Shown here: positions 23,944 through 33,957 of the stretch, in pieces
Layout: each line of letters starts with the position of its first letter
How positions within the stretch are numbered: position 1 is the stretch's first letter
Assembly: GCA_964498525.1 (NCBI GenBank)
Contig: CAZCGU010000006.1
Location: 62,001-126,000, forward strand
DNA from: DTU098 sp964498525
Lineage (GTDB): Bacteria; Bacillota; Desulfotomaculia; Desulfotomaculales; Pelotomaculaceae
DNA: 64,000 nucleotides
Direction: 5' to 3'
Program-made: the position numbers and the translations under genes
The notes under the pieces: generated by a model
What the model saw: the letters and a program-made list of their open reading frames with translations, nothing else
The model's database searches: none
What the model was told of the DNA's origin: nothing

Positions 23944-26502
23944 ATGGAACTAAACGAAATCAAAGAGGTGCTGGAAGACAACCTCAATAAAAGCCTGTCC
24001 CACGGCCGGAAGCGCAACATCGTCTTCTGGTATGACGACGCCGGGGAATTTGCGGCCGAGGTGGACGAGCTGGAGCTTGAGGGCGCCCGCATATTAAAGC
24101 TCAACGGCAGGAACAGCTTTCAGGTCAAGTATATCCTGGAGCATGAAGACACGTCGGGCAACTACCTCATTTACGCCCCTTTTGGCAAACCGCCGGCGCG
24201 GGAGAACTACCTGCTGGATATCCAGAAGTACAGCATTGATTTTTCCGCCGACAAGGCCACGGCGCTGATGCGGGAGCTCAATGTAACCGATGATTCGCTG
24301 CGCGCCTCTTTCCGCAAGTACCTCAGATTCTTCAACGACAAAGAAAGGCGCAAGTCCTTCAAGTCATACTCGCTAACTACATATACAGAAGATACACTGG
24401 ACATCGCGGTACTTTCGGTGCTATGCAAGCTGCCCTATCCCGGTTTGGAGGAAGTGCTGATGGCGCTCTTGGCCGAGCACACTGCCGGCGGGACAGCCTT
24501 TTACGAAAGCATTGATATGTTGGGTGATTCCGCTGCTTTCTGGAATCTCATCGGTAAACGTTATGGCTACCAGCTGGAACAAAAAGACCTGGGCACGCTG
24601 GGCCTGTTTTTCCTGGTTACCGGGCTGTCCTTTTCTTTGCGCCGGGAACTGCCTGAACAATGGGAGCCTTATGTCAGCCCGCGGAAAAACGACGCCGTGG
24701 TGTTTTTAAGCCATTTCATGGGCGGCGCTAATACAGTAGAAGCCTACCGGCAGCTGGCCGGCACGGTGCAGGAGCAGCTGAAGCTGAAGGGTTATCTAAC
24801 CCAGTGGGAAGTGGACGATTACCGGGAGTGCGACTTGTTCGCCCTGTTTGACGAGGCGATCATCCGGGACATCCTGGGAAACCTGCTGGCCGGCGCGGGC
24901 CAGTTTGATAAATACAGCGAAATTATTCTGGAGCGCCGGAACAAGCACTGGTTTAAAGTGTATGAAAACGAATACAATGCCGCTTACTGGGCCTGTGTGC
25001 TGCTGAACCAGTGGCAAACCCATAAGGACACGATCAAGGAGTACCAGCCCCACGACTTTTTTCAGCAGTACGCTAAGGAATACTGCCGGATTGACACCGC
25101 CTACCGGAAATTTATCTATTACTTAGACCGGGCGGTGCGCCGGGAATGGTTTGAATTACTGCGGGAAAAAATTGAAAACACTTACGTCAACGGCTATCTG
25201 AACACCCTGGCTGTCAAGTGGAGCGGCAGCATCGAGGCCTTGCAGGAGCGCTGGGCTCTTGACTCTTTGCCGACCCAGTGGGGTTTCTTCCGGCGGCAGC
25301 TCCGGCCGCACTTAATGAAAGGGAAAAGGGTGTTTGTCATTGTCTCCGACGCCCTGCGCTTTGAGGCGGCCAGGGAACTGGCCCGGCGCCTCAATACCGG
25401 GCGCAAAGGCTCGGTTGTGCTCACGGCCATGCAGGGTGTGCTGCCCTCCTGCACCAGCCTGGGCATGGCCTGCCTGCTGCCGTACCGGCACATTGAGATC
25501 GGCGAGGATTACAGTGTCAGAGTGGACGGCGTCTTATGCGAGGGCCTGGAAAACCGCAATAAAATCCTGAACCTGCAGGTAGAAAAAAGCATTGCCCTCC
25601 GCTATAAGGACCTGGTGGACTTAAGAAGGGAGGATTTCCGCAAGCTCGTAAGCGGCAAGGATTTGATTTATATCTACCACAACAGCATTGACGCCAGGGG
25701 TGACCATTACCCCACCGAACGCGAAGTATTTGATGCTGTGGAGGAGACCCTGGGTCAGTTAAGCTCGCTGGTAACCAGACTGGTCAATGACGTCGCGGCC
25801 ACCCATATATATATTGTGGCCGACCACGGCTTTATCTACCAGCGCCAGGGTCTGGCCGAATCCGACAAGACCCCCGGAGACATTGGCGCCAATGCTTACA
25901 TCAACAGGAGGTTCATCCTGACCGGGCGGGACAAGCAGTTGGAGGGGACCCTGACTTTTAGCATGAAATACCTGCTGGGGGACGATACTGCCCTCAATTG
26001 CATCACCCCCCGGGGGGCCAACCGGTTCCCGGTCAAGGGGGGCGGGGCCAACTATGTGCATGGCGGCCCTTTGCCCCAGGAGATCGTGATCCCGCTGCTC
26101 CACTTTAAAAACGAGCGGGGCAAGTCCGCCGGAGATGTGCTAAAGGTGGCGGTGTCCCTGACCAGTATTTCCCGGAAGATTACCAACACCATCACCTATC
26201 TGGAGTTCTTCCAAACGGAGAAACTGGCGGGAAAAAGACAGCCCTGCCGGCTCAAGCTCTACCTGGCTGACCAGGCCGGCAACCGCGTCTCCAATGAAAA
26301 TATCATCATTGCCGATAAAACATCAGACGACCCGGCGGAAAGAAAGTTCAGAGAAAAATTTGTGTTGAAAAACATGAAGTACGATAAGACGCAAAAATAC
26401 CACCTGATCATGGAAGACGAAGAGGAACCGGTGGAAAAAATCTACGACCGGGTACCCTTCACGATCGATCTGGCCTTCAGCAGTGAGGATTTTGGTTTTT
26501 AG
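23944..26502 (+). CDS. pglZ: BREX protein PglZ (alkaline phosphatase superfamily)
   Basis: This 852-aa protein carries a PglZ domain in its C-terminal half. Metal-binding motifs of the alkaline-phosphatase fold are visible: VFVIVSDALRFEAARELA (nucleophile side), GVLPSCTSLGMACLL and IYIVADHGFIYQR. The N-terminal half (KRNIVFWYDDAGEF, then SLGLFFLV-type helices) is typical of type 1 PglZ. It is a core BREX component needed for methylation and exclusion. It lies 12 bp upstream of brxL. Confidence 0.93.
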   Translation: MELNEIKEVLEDNLNKSLSHGRKRNIVFWYDDAGEFAAEVDELELEGARILKLNGRNSFQVKYILEHEDTSGNYLIYAPFGKPPARENYLLDIQKYSIDFSADKATALMRELNVTDDSLRASFRKYLRFFNDKERRKSFKSYSLTTYTEDTLDIAVLSVLCKLPYPGLEEVLMALLAEHTAGGTAFYESIDMLGDSAAFWNLIGKRYGYQLEQKDLGTLGLFFLVTGLSFSLRRELPEQWEPYVSPRKNDAVVFLSHFMGGANTVEAYRQLAGTVQEQLKLKGYLTQWEVDDYRECDLFALFDEAIIRDILGNLLAGAGQFDKYSEIILERRNKHWFKVYENEYNAAYWACVLLNQWQTHKDTIKEYQPHDFFQQYAKEYCRIDTAYRKFIYYLDRAVRREWFELLREKIENTYVNGYLNTLAVKWSGSIEALQERWALDSLPTQWGFFRRQLRPHLMKGKRVFVIVSDALRFEAARELARRLNTGRKGSVVLTAMQGVLPSCTSLGMACLLPYRHIEIGEDYSVRVDGVLCEGLENRNKILNLQVEKSIALRYKDLVDLRREDFRKLVSGKDLIYIYHNSIDARGDHYPTEREVFDAVEETLGQLSSLVTRLVNDVAATHIYIVADHGFIYQRQGLAESDKTPGDIGANAYINRRFILTGRDKQLEGTLTFSMKYLLGDDTALNCITPRGANRFPVKGGGANYVHGGPLPQEIVIPLLHFKNERGKSAGDVLKVAVSLTSISRKITNTITYLEFFQTEKLAGKRQPCRLKLYLADQAGNRVSNENIIIADKTSDDPAERKFREKFVLKNMKYDKTQKYHLIMEDEEEPVEKIYDRVPFTIDLAFSSEDFGF

Positions 26503-26514
26503 CGAGGGATGGTA

Positions 26515-28545
26515 ATGGATGAATTAAGCGCCAGGTTAAATCAATATTTTCCCGGCCGGGTGGTGCGCAAGGACCTGACCAAGCAGATCAAGGAAGGCGC
26601 CAATGTGCCTGTTTACGTGCTGGAATACCTCCTCGGCATGTACTGCGCCACCGATGACGAAGATGGCATTCGGGACGGGGTGGAGCGGGTCAAAAACATC
26701 CTGGCCGATAACTTCGTCCGGCCGGATGAGGCGGAAAAGGTCAAGTCCAAGATCCGGGAACTGGGCAAATATACCGTGATAGATCGGCTGACGGTCAAAC
26801 TCAATGAGAAGAAAGACGTTTATGAGGCTGAGTTCTCCAATCTGGGCATCAAAGGAGTAAGTATTATCCCGTCTTATGTGAAGCAATATGAGAAACTGCT
26901 GACCGGCGGGATCTGGTGCATCGTTAAGATGGACTACTTCTTTGATGAGGAACAGCGGGGGGCCAGCCCTTTTTACGTCGGCAGCCTCACGCCGATCCAG
27001 ATGCCCAACCTGGATCTGGACGAAATTTTAACCGGGCGGGGGCACTTTACCAAAGAGGAGTGGATCGACGCCCTGATCAGATCCATCGGCCTGGAACCCA
27101 CCCAGTTATCCAGCGAGGTAAAGTGGCATATGTTGTGCCGCATGATTCCCCTGGTGGAGAACAACTACAACCTGTGCGAACTGGGACCGAGAAACACAGG
27201 CAAGTCCCATATTTATAAAGAAATATCCCCCAACTCAATCCTGGTTTCCGGCGGCCAGAGCACTGTCGCCAACCTGTTTTACAACATGTCCACCAGGCAG
27301 GTGGGCCTGGTTGGCCTGTGGGATACCGTGGCTTTTGACGAAGTGGCGGGTATTACCTTTAAAGATAAAGACGGCGTCCAGATTATGAAGGACTACATGG
27401 CCTCAGGTTCCTTTGCCCGGGGCCGGGAGGAGAAAGCGGCGTCAGCCTCAATGGTCTTTGTGGGCAATATCAACCAGAGTGTTGACGTGCTGCTGAAAAC
27501 ATCCCATTTATTCGAACCGTTCCCCGAAGCAATGGCCAACGACACCGCCTTTTTTGACCGGATGCACTATTACCTGCCCGGCTGGGAAATACCCAAATTC
27601 AGGCCGGAATTCTTTACCGATATGTACGGGTTTATCACCGACTACCTGGCGGAGTTCTTCCGGGAGATGCGCAAGCGTTCCTATGCCGACGCGTTGGACC
27701 GTTACTTCAAGGCCGGCCGCAACCTCAACCAGCGGGATGTGATCGCGGTCAGAAAAACTGTTTCCGGGCTGATCAAGCTGATCTATCCCAATGGCGATTT
27801 TGGCCGGGATGAGGTCGAGGAGGTTTTGCGCTACGCCCTGGTGGGCAGGCGGCGGGTTAAGGAACAGCTTAAGAAAATCGGCGGCATGGAATTCTATGAT
27901 GTGCATTTTTCCTATATCGACATTGAAACCCTGAACGAAGAATTTGTCTCCGTGCCGGAGCAGGGGGGCGGCAAAATTATCCCCGAGGGTCTTGGCAAGC
28001 CGGGCCACGTCTATACCATCGGCCGCGGCAAATCAGGCATGATCGGCGCTTACAAGATCGAGGTCCAGGTAGTCAGCGGTTCGGGCAAGTTTGAAAGGAC
28101 CGGCCTGGGCGCCCACCGGGAAGCCAAAGAGGCCATCGATACCGCTTTTCGCTTCTTTAAAGCCAACAGCAAAGCTGTCAGCCGTTCCATAACCACCACA
28201 ACCAAAGATTACCTGATGCATGTGGTGGATATCCACGGCGTCGGCCTTACCTCCGAACTGGCCCTGGCGGCTTTTGTGGCCTTGTGCTCGGGCGGGGTGG
28301 CCCGGCCCTGTCAGAGCCAGCTGGCCATCCTGGGCTCAATGAGCATTGGCGGTACCATTAATAAAGTAGCGGAGCTGGCCAATGTGCTGCAGGTCTGCTT
28401 CGACGCCGGAGCCAAGAAGGTGCTCCTGCCCATGTCATCCGCCGCCGGCATCAGCACCGTGCCCCCGGAACTATTCGCCAGGTTCCAAATATCATTTTAC
28501 CAATCGCCGGAGGACGCGGTTTTTAAGGCGCTGGGGGTGGAGTAG
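26515..28545 (+). CDS. brxL: BREX Lon-like ATPase/protease BrxL
   Basis: The terminal gene of type 1 BREX encodes 676 aa. The AAA+ P-loop is GPRNTGKS (about 224-231). A Lon-protease-like C-terminal domain follows, with HDVHGVGLTSELALA-like and LGSMSIGGTINKV blocks and GAKKVLLP. BrxL oligomerises on DNA and is required for phage exclusion. ATG 26515 is preferred over 26509 because GAGGG lies 6 nt ahead. Its 3' half is duplicated at 35236-36370. Confidence 0.92.
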   Translation: MDELSARLNQYFPGRVVRKDLTKQIKEGANVPVYVLEYLLGMYCATDDEDGIRDGVERVKNILADNFVRPDEAEKVKSKIRELGKYTVIDRLTVKLNEKKDVYEAEFSNLGIKGVSIIPSYVKQYEKLLTGGIWCIVKMDYFFDEEQRGASPFYVGSLTPIQMPNLDLDEILTGRGHFTKEEWIDALIRSIGLEPTQLSSEVKWHMLCRMIPLVENNYNLCELGPRNTGKSHIYKEISPNSILVSGGQSTVANLFYNMSTRQVGLVGLWDTVAFDEVAGITFKDKDGVQIMKDYMASGSFARGREEKAASASMVFVGNINQSVDVLLKTSHLFEPFPEAMANDTAFFDRMHYYLPGWEIPKFRPEFFTDMYGFITDYLAEFFREMRKRSYADALDRYFKAGRNLNQRDVIAVRKTVSGLIKLIYPNGDFGRDEVEEVLRYALVGRRRVKEQLKKIGGMEFYDVHFSYIDIETLNEEFVSVPEQGGGKIIPEGLGKPGHVYTIGRGKSGMIGAYKIEVQVVSGSGKFERTGLGAHREAKEAIDTAFRFFKANSKAVSRSITTTTKDYLMHVVDIHGVGLTSELALAAFVALCSGGVARPCQSQLAILGSMSIGGTINKVAELANVLQVCFDAGAKKVLLPMSSAAGISTVPPELFARFQISFYQSPEDAVFKALGVE

Positions 28546-28643
28546 GAGTTTCTGGCAATTATATTTCCCCGCTTGTTTAAATATCGGTTTTAACAATTGA
28601 AATGTCCATAACTTAAAAGATATCTGGTGTAAGGGGGCTAACA

Positions 28644-30455
28644 ATGGATATTTCCAAACTTCAGTCTTTAGCACTTAGCCCGGAAATGATTGAACTAGCA
28701 GATAAATATATCCCCTATGTGACTGAGCACAAGCAGATCTCGTATCGGGAATACTTTGAAACTATACTCAACAACATAGCGAGTTCGGAGTTTTTAGTTC
28801 CCGTACTTGGGGTTCAAGGTGTAGGGAAAAGTAGTTTTCTCAATGCACTACTAATGGATGATGTGGTACTTCCCATCGATGCCGAAGATACGACATGTAT
28901 CCCCGTTGAAATTCGTTATGAGAGGGACAAGGATAGCGAGGCATTTGTTTTTTACGCCGATGAACAAACACCTCCTAAAAAATTGCAAAGTCTAAGCTCT
29001 CTTGAGCATTATGTACATAATAAACACAATCCTGGCAATGCGAAAAATGTGTCTCATATCGTTGTTTTCAAGCGGGACGAATTGCTGGCAAGCGGGATGG
29101 TGTTGGTAGATTTGCCAGGGGTTGGCAGCCTGAATCTACATAATGTCGAAACTACGATAAAATACATTGAACGGCTTTCAGCAGCCATTTTTCTTCTGCG
29201 AACAGTTCCGCCGATCACTCGTTCTGAGCGGGTATTTATTACTTACGCTTGGCCAAAATTAACCATAGCCTGGTTTATTCAGAACCGGTGGAACGACGAA
29301 AGCCCGTCGGAAGTGGAAGATGGCAAACAAGTAAACCTAAAGGTTTTAAACGAAATTGCAGACCAATATAAAACAGAAGCTCCAAGAAATATCCGCATCA
29401 TTAACGTGCATAAGGCGTTGGCGGACAGGCTCAAGCGGCGGGAATGCTACCGCTTATCCGATATAGAAGAGTTTCGTAAAGAGCTGTCTGAAGTAGCAGT
29501 TAACTGGAAAACTATTTTAAAAAACAGTTTTGTCCTTCATTTTAGCGAATTAATTGAAAGAATAGAGAAACGAATTGAGTTGTGTTCTAAAGAGCTTCGC
29601 ATAAGCAAGGCCGATCTGCATACCCAGTATACGAAGCAAGAACGCATATGCGAGGGGGTTTTTGAACGAAATAACAAAAATATCACAAACTTAAATAAAC
29701 AAATAGCCACTTACCGAGGCGAAATGATCGACTACGCAGAGACAGTCAGCAAGAAACAGTCGGAAAACCTGCGTAGCGAGATGCGCCGTATTATCAGCAG
29801 CGGGGTTGCAGATGGGGAGTTGTTGAACAGAGCATTTGTTGATACTTACAACTACATCCTGAAGGAAGTGATGGAGGACTTGTCTTTAAAGCTGTTTGAG
29901 ATTCAAAAAAACGCAGAAGTAGCTATTGGAAAACTGGAGATTAGAACACCTAAGGACGAGTTTAAACATACCGGTAGCTTCCAAAGAGAAGTAAAGTTGA
30001 AATTCGAAAAAGCGCTTCCGCCCATTTTTAACCTTGCCGGAGTGTTGGCGGGCATAAAAGCAGGCGGCGCGATAGGGGCCAGGTTTGGTCCGTACGGAGC
30101 AATCGTCGGCGTAATCATCAGTATAGCGTTATCCAACTGGTTAGGCGGTAAGACCAAGCAAGGGGTGAATAAGAAACAACAGAGTCTTTCCATACGCGAC
30201 TTGGAAGAGCCGATCCGCTTGTTTAGGGATGATCTTAGACAGGGAGTGGACAACTGCTGCAACTCAGTATTTGATCATATAGAACAGGCGCTGCGGGATT
30301 TCAAGATGACACAGGCTAAACAGGTGGAAGATAAAAAACACCGGCATGAAATGATATATAACCAGAGTGCTGATGAGTTGGAAAATGAACTGATGCAGCT
30401 TAGGGAAGATGAGCGCATCTTAAAGAATATCAAGGAGCAGATCTTATGCTTGTAG
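28644..30455 (+). CDS. Dynamin-like GTPase, first of a pair
   Basis: This 603-aa large GTPase of the bacterial dynamin type has G1 GVQGVGKSSF (about 56-65), a G2-region threonine in DTTCIPVEI, and G3 DLPGVGS (about 155-161). A long helical stalk with coiled coil follows. A hydrophobic, glycine-rich insert at about 470-500 (GGAIGARFGPYGAIVGVIISIA) probably inserts in membrane. It overlaps the next GTPase by 10 bp and lies 98 bp after brxL, so it may be read through from BREX or from its own promoter. Paired dynamins act on membranes in cis or trans. Confidence 0.85.
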   Translation: MDISKLQSLALSPEMIELADKYIPYVTEHKQISYREYFETILNNIASSEFLVPVLGVQGVGKSSFLNALLMDDVVLPIDAEDTTCIPVEIRYERDKDSEAFVFYADEQTPPKKLQSLSSLEHYVHNKHNPGNAKNVSHIVVFKRDELLASGMVLVDLPGVGSLNLHNVETTIKYIERLSAAIFLLRTVPPITRSERVFITYAWPKLTIAWFIQNRWNDESPSEVEDGKQVNLKVLNEIADQYKTEAPRNIRIINVHKALADRLKRRECYRLSDIEEFRKELSEVAVNWKTILKNSFVLHFSELIERIEKRIELCSKELRISKADLHTQYTKQERICEGVFERNNKNITNLNKQIATYRGEMIDYAETVSKKQSENLRSEMRRIISSGVADGELLNRAFVDTYNYILKEVMEDLSLKLFEIQKNAEVAIGKLEIRTPKDEFKHTGSFQREVKLKFEKALPPIFNLAGVLAGIKAGGAIGARFGPYGAIVGVIISIALSNWLGGKTKQGVNKKQQSLSIRDLEEPIRLFRDDLRQGVDNCCNSVFDHIEQALRDFKMTQAKQVEDKKHRHEMIYNQSADELENELMQLREDERILKNIKEQILCL

Positions 30456-32278
30456 AAATATTACTACAACGAATGAATGAAATCAACAGAATTGCTGATG
30501 AAATACCAGATCGCAGGTTTCTGGTATTATCCCGATTTTTATTTGAACGCATAACAAAACCGGAAAGCTATGTCGTGATGCTTGGAGAGACCAGCAGTGG
30601 TAAAACCACACTCATTAATGGATTGTTAGGTAAGGAAATGCTTAAGACGAGCGCTAGCCCGACAACGGGGACAGTGATCGAAATTATGGATGATCCAGAT
30701 CTAATCGCCCAAGAATATTATGCCATTAATAAGGATGCAACAGTGGAAGAATTGTCGCCATCCATGTTCGAAAAGTTATCTCTTCACCCAGACAAGGATC
30801 TACTCCGGCTCCGATCTGTAATCCCGGCTTTCCCGCACGAGCTATCCGGTCTCAGGCTATTTGATACACCCGGTTACGGCAGTATCCAGGAAGAGCATGA
30901 CGAGGTTTTAAAGGAGTTTATTCCCAATAGCGATATCATCGTGTATGTTGTTTCATATCGAATCGGATTTAAGGAAAACGACCACTACTTTATGCAGTTT
31001 ATTAGCCAATTGATTGATTCTGATACGGAACTGATCTTGGTTGTAAACCGGGTACCAGAATGTGTTAGCCAAATTGACAACCGGGTTCGTGAAATAAAGG
31101 AACATGCGGAAGATTGCTTACACCGGGAACTTTGTTGTCATATTGTTCACAGTATATATCGAGAGGGAGAAGCAACTTTACCTCGGGCAGAATCATTATG
31201 GGACGATATTAAGGAAAGCCTTGAATCAGAGGAACGGCAATCTGTATTACATAGTGTATTTCTCTCGTACCAGAAGAGTCTGTTGCTTGACATGAAAGGG
31301 TATCTGGAAAAAGAAATAATAGCGCAGCGGGTAACACAGGAAGAGCGACAACAATTGTGTACGTCGTTAGATGAGTTTCTTGCTAAGGAATCTGTAGCTT
31401 TGGGAAAAATCGTGACGGTGTTCGCGAGGCTTGATGGCATGCTCGACAAGCTGTTTGCAGGCAGCAAAAACGAGTTATTGCGCAAAACATGCAGTGAAGT
31501 TGACGTTGTCAACAAATGGACGGATAAAGATGAATGCGTTGGGTTTGTTCAAGCTCATATACTTCAACTTCAAACCCGTAACGAAACAAAAAAGATTGCC
31601 GGCTTGCTGCAGGATGAGCTTGAACGACTTGACGATGAAATTCATTCCTTGCTTAATACAGCGGTAAAAGATTTTCAGCGGTCTGTTGAGTTAAAATCTC
31701 CGATATATAAACAGTTCATACTTAATATAGGCAATAGGACGGTGCAGAGGGCTACTGAAGCTGGGCTTACTGCTTTTTTCAAGCAATATGGTGGGGCAGG
31801 CGGCGCCGGGGCTGGCGTAGCAAACGCAGCAAAAAAGGGACTTAAAAAACTGGGCGAGCTACTAGGAAAGAAATTTTCTCGAGAGACACACAATGCATTA
31901 GCAAAATTTCTAAAGCGTTTTGGTGCCACATCCACTCGATCGATTGCCGTAGCGGCAGTTGTTATCGTAGAGGGTGTTTCTTACATCGTAGATGCAAATA
32001 CTTGGCAAAAAACACTAAAAAAACAGGCTGAAAAGGCTTTTGAACTATGGAGATCTGAAACTGTGAGCAATGTGAGGAGAGACCTCCATGAATTAAAAAA
32101 ACACAACCTTGAAAAAATTCACCTTTTCTTTGAGGAATATCGTGAAAATTGCGAATTTCAGAAGACGAATGATAACGGTAATATAACAATCGAGCGGGTT
32201 GAGAAGTGGCTTGGACAGATCGATCATATTCTGAATGGAATTGAGATATTTAATGAAAGGAATGTTAAAAATGAGTGA
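30446..32278 (+). CDS. Dynamin-like GTPase, second of a pair
   Basis: This 610-aa protein has G1 GETSSGKTTL (about 48-57), G3 DTPGYGS (about 133-139) and G4-like LVVNRVPE. A helical middle and a glycine-rich amphipathic stretch follow (GGAGGAGAGVANAAKKGLKK), then a hydrophobic segment (SIAVAAVVIVEGVSYIV, about 507-525). The start ATG lies inside the end of the first GTPase behind AAGGAG at 8 nt. It resembles, but is clearly different from, its neighbour; two unequal dynamins often hetero-oligomerise. The layout recalls the LeoA/LeoBC (Eleos-like) dynamin pairs reported as anti-phage systems. Confidence 0.85.
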   Translation: MLVEILLQRMNEINRIADEIPDRRFLVLSRFLFERITKPESYVVMLGETSSGKTTLINGLLGKEMLKTSASPTTGTVIEIMDDPDLIAQEYYAINKDATVEELSPSMFEKLSLHPDKDLLRLRSVIPAFPHELSGLRLFDTPGYGSIQEEHDEVLKEFIPNSDIIVYVVSYRIGFKENDHYFMQFISQLIDSDTELILVVNRVPECVSQIDNRVREIKEHAEDCLHRELCCHIVHSIYREGEATLPRAESLWDDIKESLESEERQSVLHSVFLSYQKSLLLDMKGYLEKEIIAQRVTQEERQQLCTSLDEFLAKESVALGKIVTVFARLDGMLDKLFAGSKNELLRKTCSEVDVVNKWTDKDECVGFVQAHILQLQTRNETKKIAGLLQDELERLDDEIHSLLNTAVKDFQRSVELKSPIYKQFILNIGNRTVQRATEAGLTAFFKQYGGAGGAGAGVANAAKKGLKKLGELLGKKFSRETHNALAKFLKRFGATSTRSIAVAAVVIVEGVSYIVDANTWQKTLKKQAEKAFELWRSETVSNVRRDLHELKKHNLEKIHLFFEEYRENCEFQKTNDNGNITIERVEKWLGQIDHILNGIEIFNERNVKNE

Positions 32279-32687
32279 GCGAAAGCAGTTACTTCCGAAG
32301 TCATCATCGCGTAAAGAAGAGGTAGTATACGAGGTATGTCCTCCTGGGATAGATTTAAAAAAAGAAACAGCATCCACATTTCTAAGGTCTTTACCGAAAT
32401 TACTTGTTATCATTGAATCAGTCGTTAACATCAAAAATATGCAAGCGTCTGCCGATGTGGAAATAAAGATAATTCGTGAAATGGGTGATAACTTGCAGAA
32501 GCAGGCGGATGCGTTTGTCAAGGAGGAACATGCACGAAGAGAGTCTGCCATTACGGATTCGGAGTTTATTCGAAGGCTGTTAAACGATTTGTATATTTTT
32601 TTAAAATCCACTCAGAATAACGACGATGTCCAGAAAGCTGTGATAGAGACAGTTAACCAATCATTACAGAAGTACTTGTCTAGGTAG
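32271..32687 (+). CDS. Unknown small protein of the dynamin cassette
   Basis: This 138-aa protein belongs to no family I recognise. It opens with a basic, Ser-rich head (MSERKQLLPKSSSRKEEV). The middle part has a hydrophobic stretch (FLRSLPKLLVIIESVVNI), and the rest is charged and helical, ending NQSLQKYLSR. ATG 32271 is behind AAAGGA and overlaps the end of the second GTPase by 8 bp, so expression is coupled to the dynamins. It may act as an adaptor or membrane recruiter for them. Confidence 0.75.
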   Translation: MSERKQLLPKSSSRKEEVVYEVCPPGIDLKKETASTFLRSLPKLLVIIESVVNIKNMQASADVEIKIIREMGDNLQKQADAFVKEEHARRESAITDSEFIRRLLNDLYIFLKSTQNNDDVQKAVIETVNQSLQKYLSR

Positions 32688-32698
32688 TGGTAAGTTTT

Positions 32699-33025
32699 AT
32701 GCGTGATCTTTATTTTAGTGGAATTCATGACATTTTAAATTTAATTAATGAACACAAATACCAAGAAGCTAGGGGGCTTATACAACGGGAGTTGCAAAAT
32801 TATCGCGAAAATGAAGTAAGAGCCCGTCGCTTACAATTAGACGCTATTGTACAATCTATTTTTCAGTTGAACTTGCAAATTCATTTTATCCAAGAGCAAT
32901 ATCGAAATCTAGCCGAGCTTTGCCCTCCAGATCTGTTGAGTTCTGTGGATGAGTTCATAACTATATTAAAGCTTGATAAAGTTGAACTCGAAGCTCAAAA
33001 GAAATTGTTAGCTCGAGGAGTATAA
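32699..33025 (+). CDS. Unknown small helical protein closing the dynamin cassette
   Basis: This 108-aa protein (112 if GTG 32687 is used, which overlaps the previous stop) is predicted all helical with heptad-like spacing (RRLQLDAIVQSIFQLNLQIHFIQEQYRNLAEL). It ends in VELEAQKKLLARGV. I recognise no family. With the preceding gene it forms a strictly overlapping or abutting unit with the two GTPases, so all four probably work together. Confidence 0.7.
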   Translation: MRDLYFSGIHDILNLINEHKYQEARGLIQRELQNYRENEVRARRLQLDAIVQSIFQLNLQIHFIQEQYRNLAELCPPDLLSSVDEFITILKLDKVELEAQKKLLARGV

Positions 33026-33198
33026 TATTTTCATTAAAGTGAGACACAGAACTATAAATATAAGTTGTAATGCCCATATACTTTAAACCTGGGGATTTTA
33101 CCCAGAATAACAGGTGAATAAAGCGGCTCTATTGAACCCGGGTTAGGTATTGAAGAGGGAGGGCTGCATTCAGCTGAAGCCCTTCTGTTGCCCCGGTA

Positions 33199-33452
33199 TT
33201 TTATGTACACAGGTGTGTTTTCATCCAGTACGAAGGATACACGATATTCACCTGAAGGGTTTTTTAATTGAATGTTCGCTGGAAGGGAAGTTTACCATTA
33301 ACGTAGAAGAGCTTCTGTCAATGACCGATAATGAAGTGCTGGCAGCACTGTTATCGGCGTCCAGGAATGAAGAGCATAGGGCACATGACTCTGCCCACCG
33401 GATAGTGAAACGCGAATGCCTTAAAAGACCGACTTGGCATAAACGCTTCTAA
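33199..33452 (+). pseudogene. Remnant of an HD-domain phosphohydrolase
   Basis: The readable tail (HPVRRIHDIHLKGFLIE, then NVEELLSMTDNEVLAALLSAS and AHRIVKRECLKR) matches the C-terminal part of SAMHD1/dGTPase-like HD proteins, where a MTDNEV segment is conserved. The catalytic HD half is missing. The open frame begins at a weak TTG (33150). The surrounding 33026-33558 otherwise holds only a small hairpin (GGGCTGCATTCAGCTGAAGCCC, 33166-33187) and no further gene. Confidence 0.5.
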
Positions 33453-33558
33453 ACAATAAAGATATTAAAATAATATATTAGTGTTAAAAAAAGAGCCTTT
33501 TTTAGGGGACTCACTGGGAATCCTCTGCATTTGTTCTAAAACGAAGCACTGACGGGCG

Positions 33559-33957
33559 GTGATAAATTTGAAGCCAAAAACCAAGAACTGGCTGGGTATT
33601 GCCCGGGATGACTTTGAGGTAGCGGGACACCTTTTTGAAAAGCAGAAATACCTATACTGCATATTTTTTTGTCAACAAACAATTGAAAAAACTATAAAGG
33701 CGGTTTATTCTGAGAAGTACAACAAGACACCGCCAAGAAAACATGACTTGGTGTCGCTTGCCAGGGCTGCCGGCATTCTGCCTGAGCTAGATGAGGATAC
33801 AAAAGACTTTTTTGACCTGCTTTCGCAATATTATTTAGAATCCAGATACGCTGAGGACAGGGATATACTGGCTAAGAATTGTACAGTGCTGCTTACAAAG
33901 AATCTACTGAATAAGACAGGAGAGCTGTTGGCATGGCTGGAAAACAAATTGAAGTAA
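33559..33957 (+). CDS. HEPN-domain protein (toxin of a HEPN/MNT pair)
   Basis: This 132-aa all-helical HEPN protein has the typical opening NWLGIARDDFEVAGHLFEKQKYLYCIFFCQQTIEKTIKAV and the closing RYAED. A canonical R-x4-6-H ribonuclease motif is not evident, so RNase activity is uncertain. Starts are GTG 33559 or TTG 33568. It overlaps the MNT gene by 25 bp. HEPN/MNT pairs work as toxin and antitoxin, with the MNT partner modifying or masking HEPN. Confidence 0.85.
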   Translation: MINLKPKTKNWLGIARDDFEVAGHLFEKQKYLYCIFFCQQTIEKTIKAVYSEKYNKTPPRKHDLVSLARAAGILPELDEDTKDFFDLLSQYYLESRYAEDRDILAKNCTVLLTKNLLNKTGELLAWLENKLK

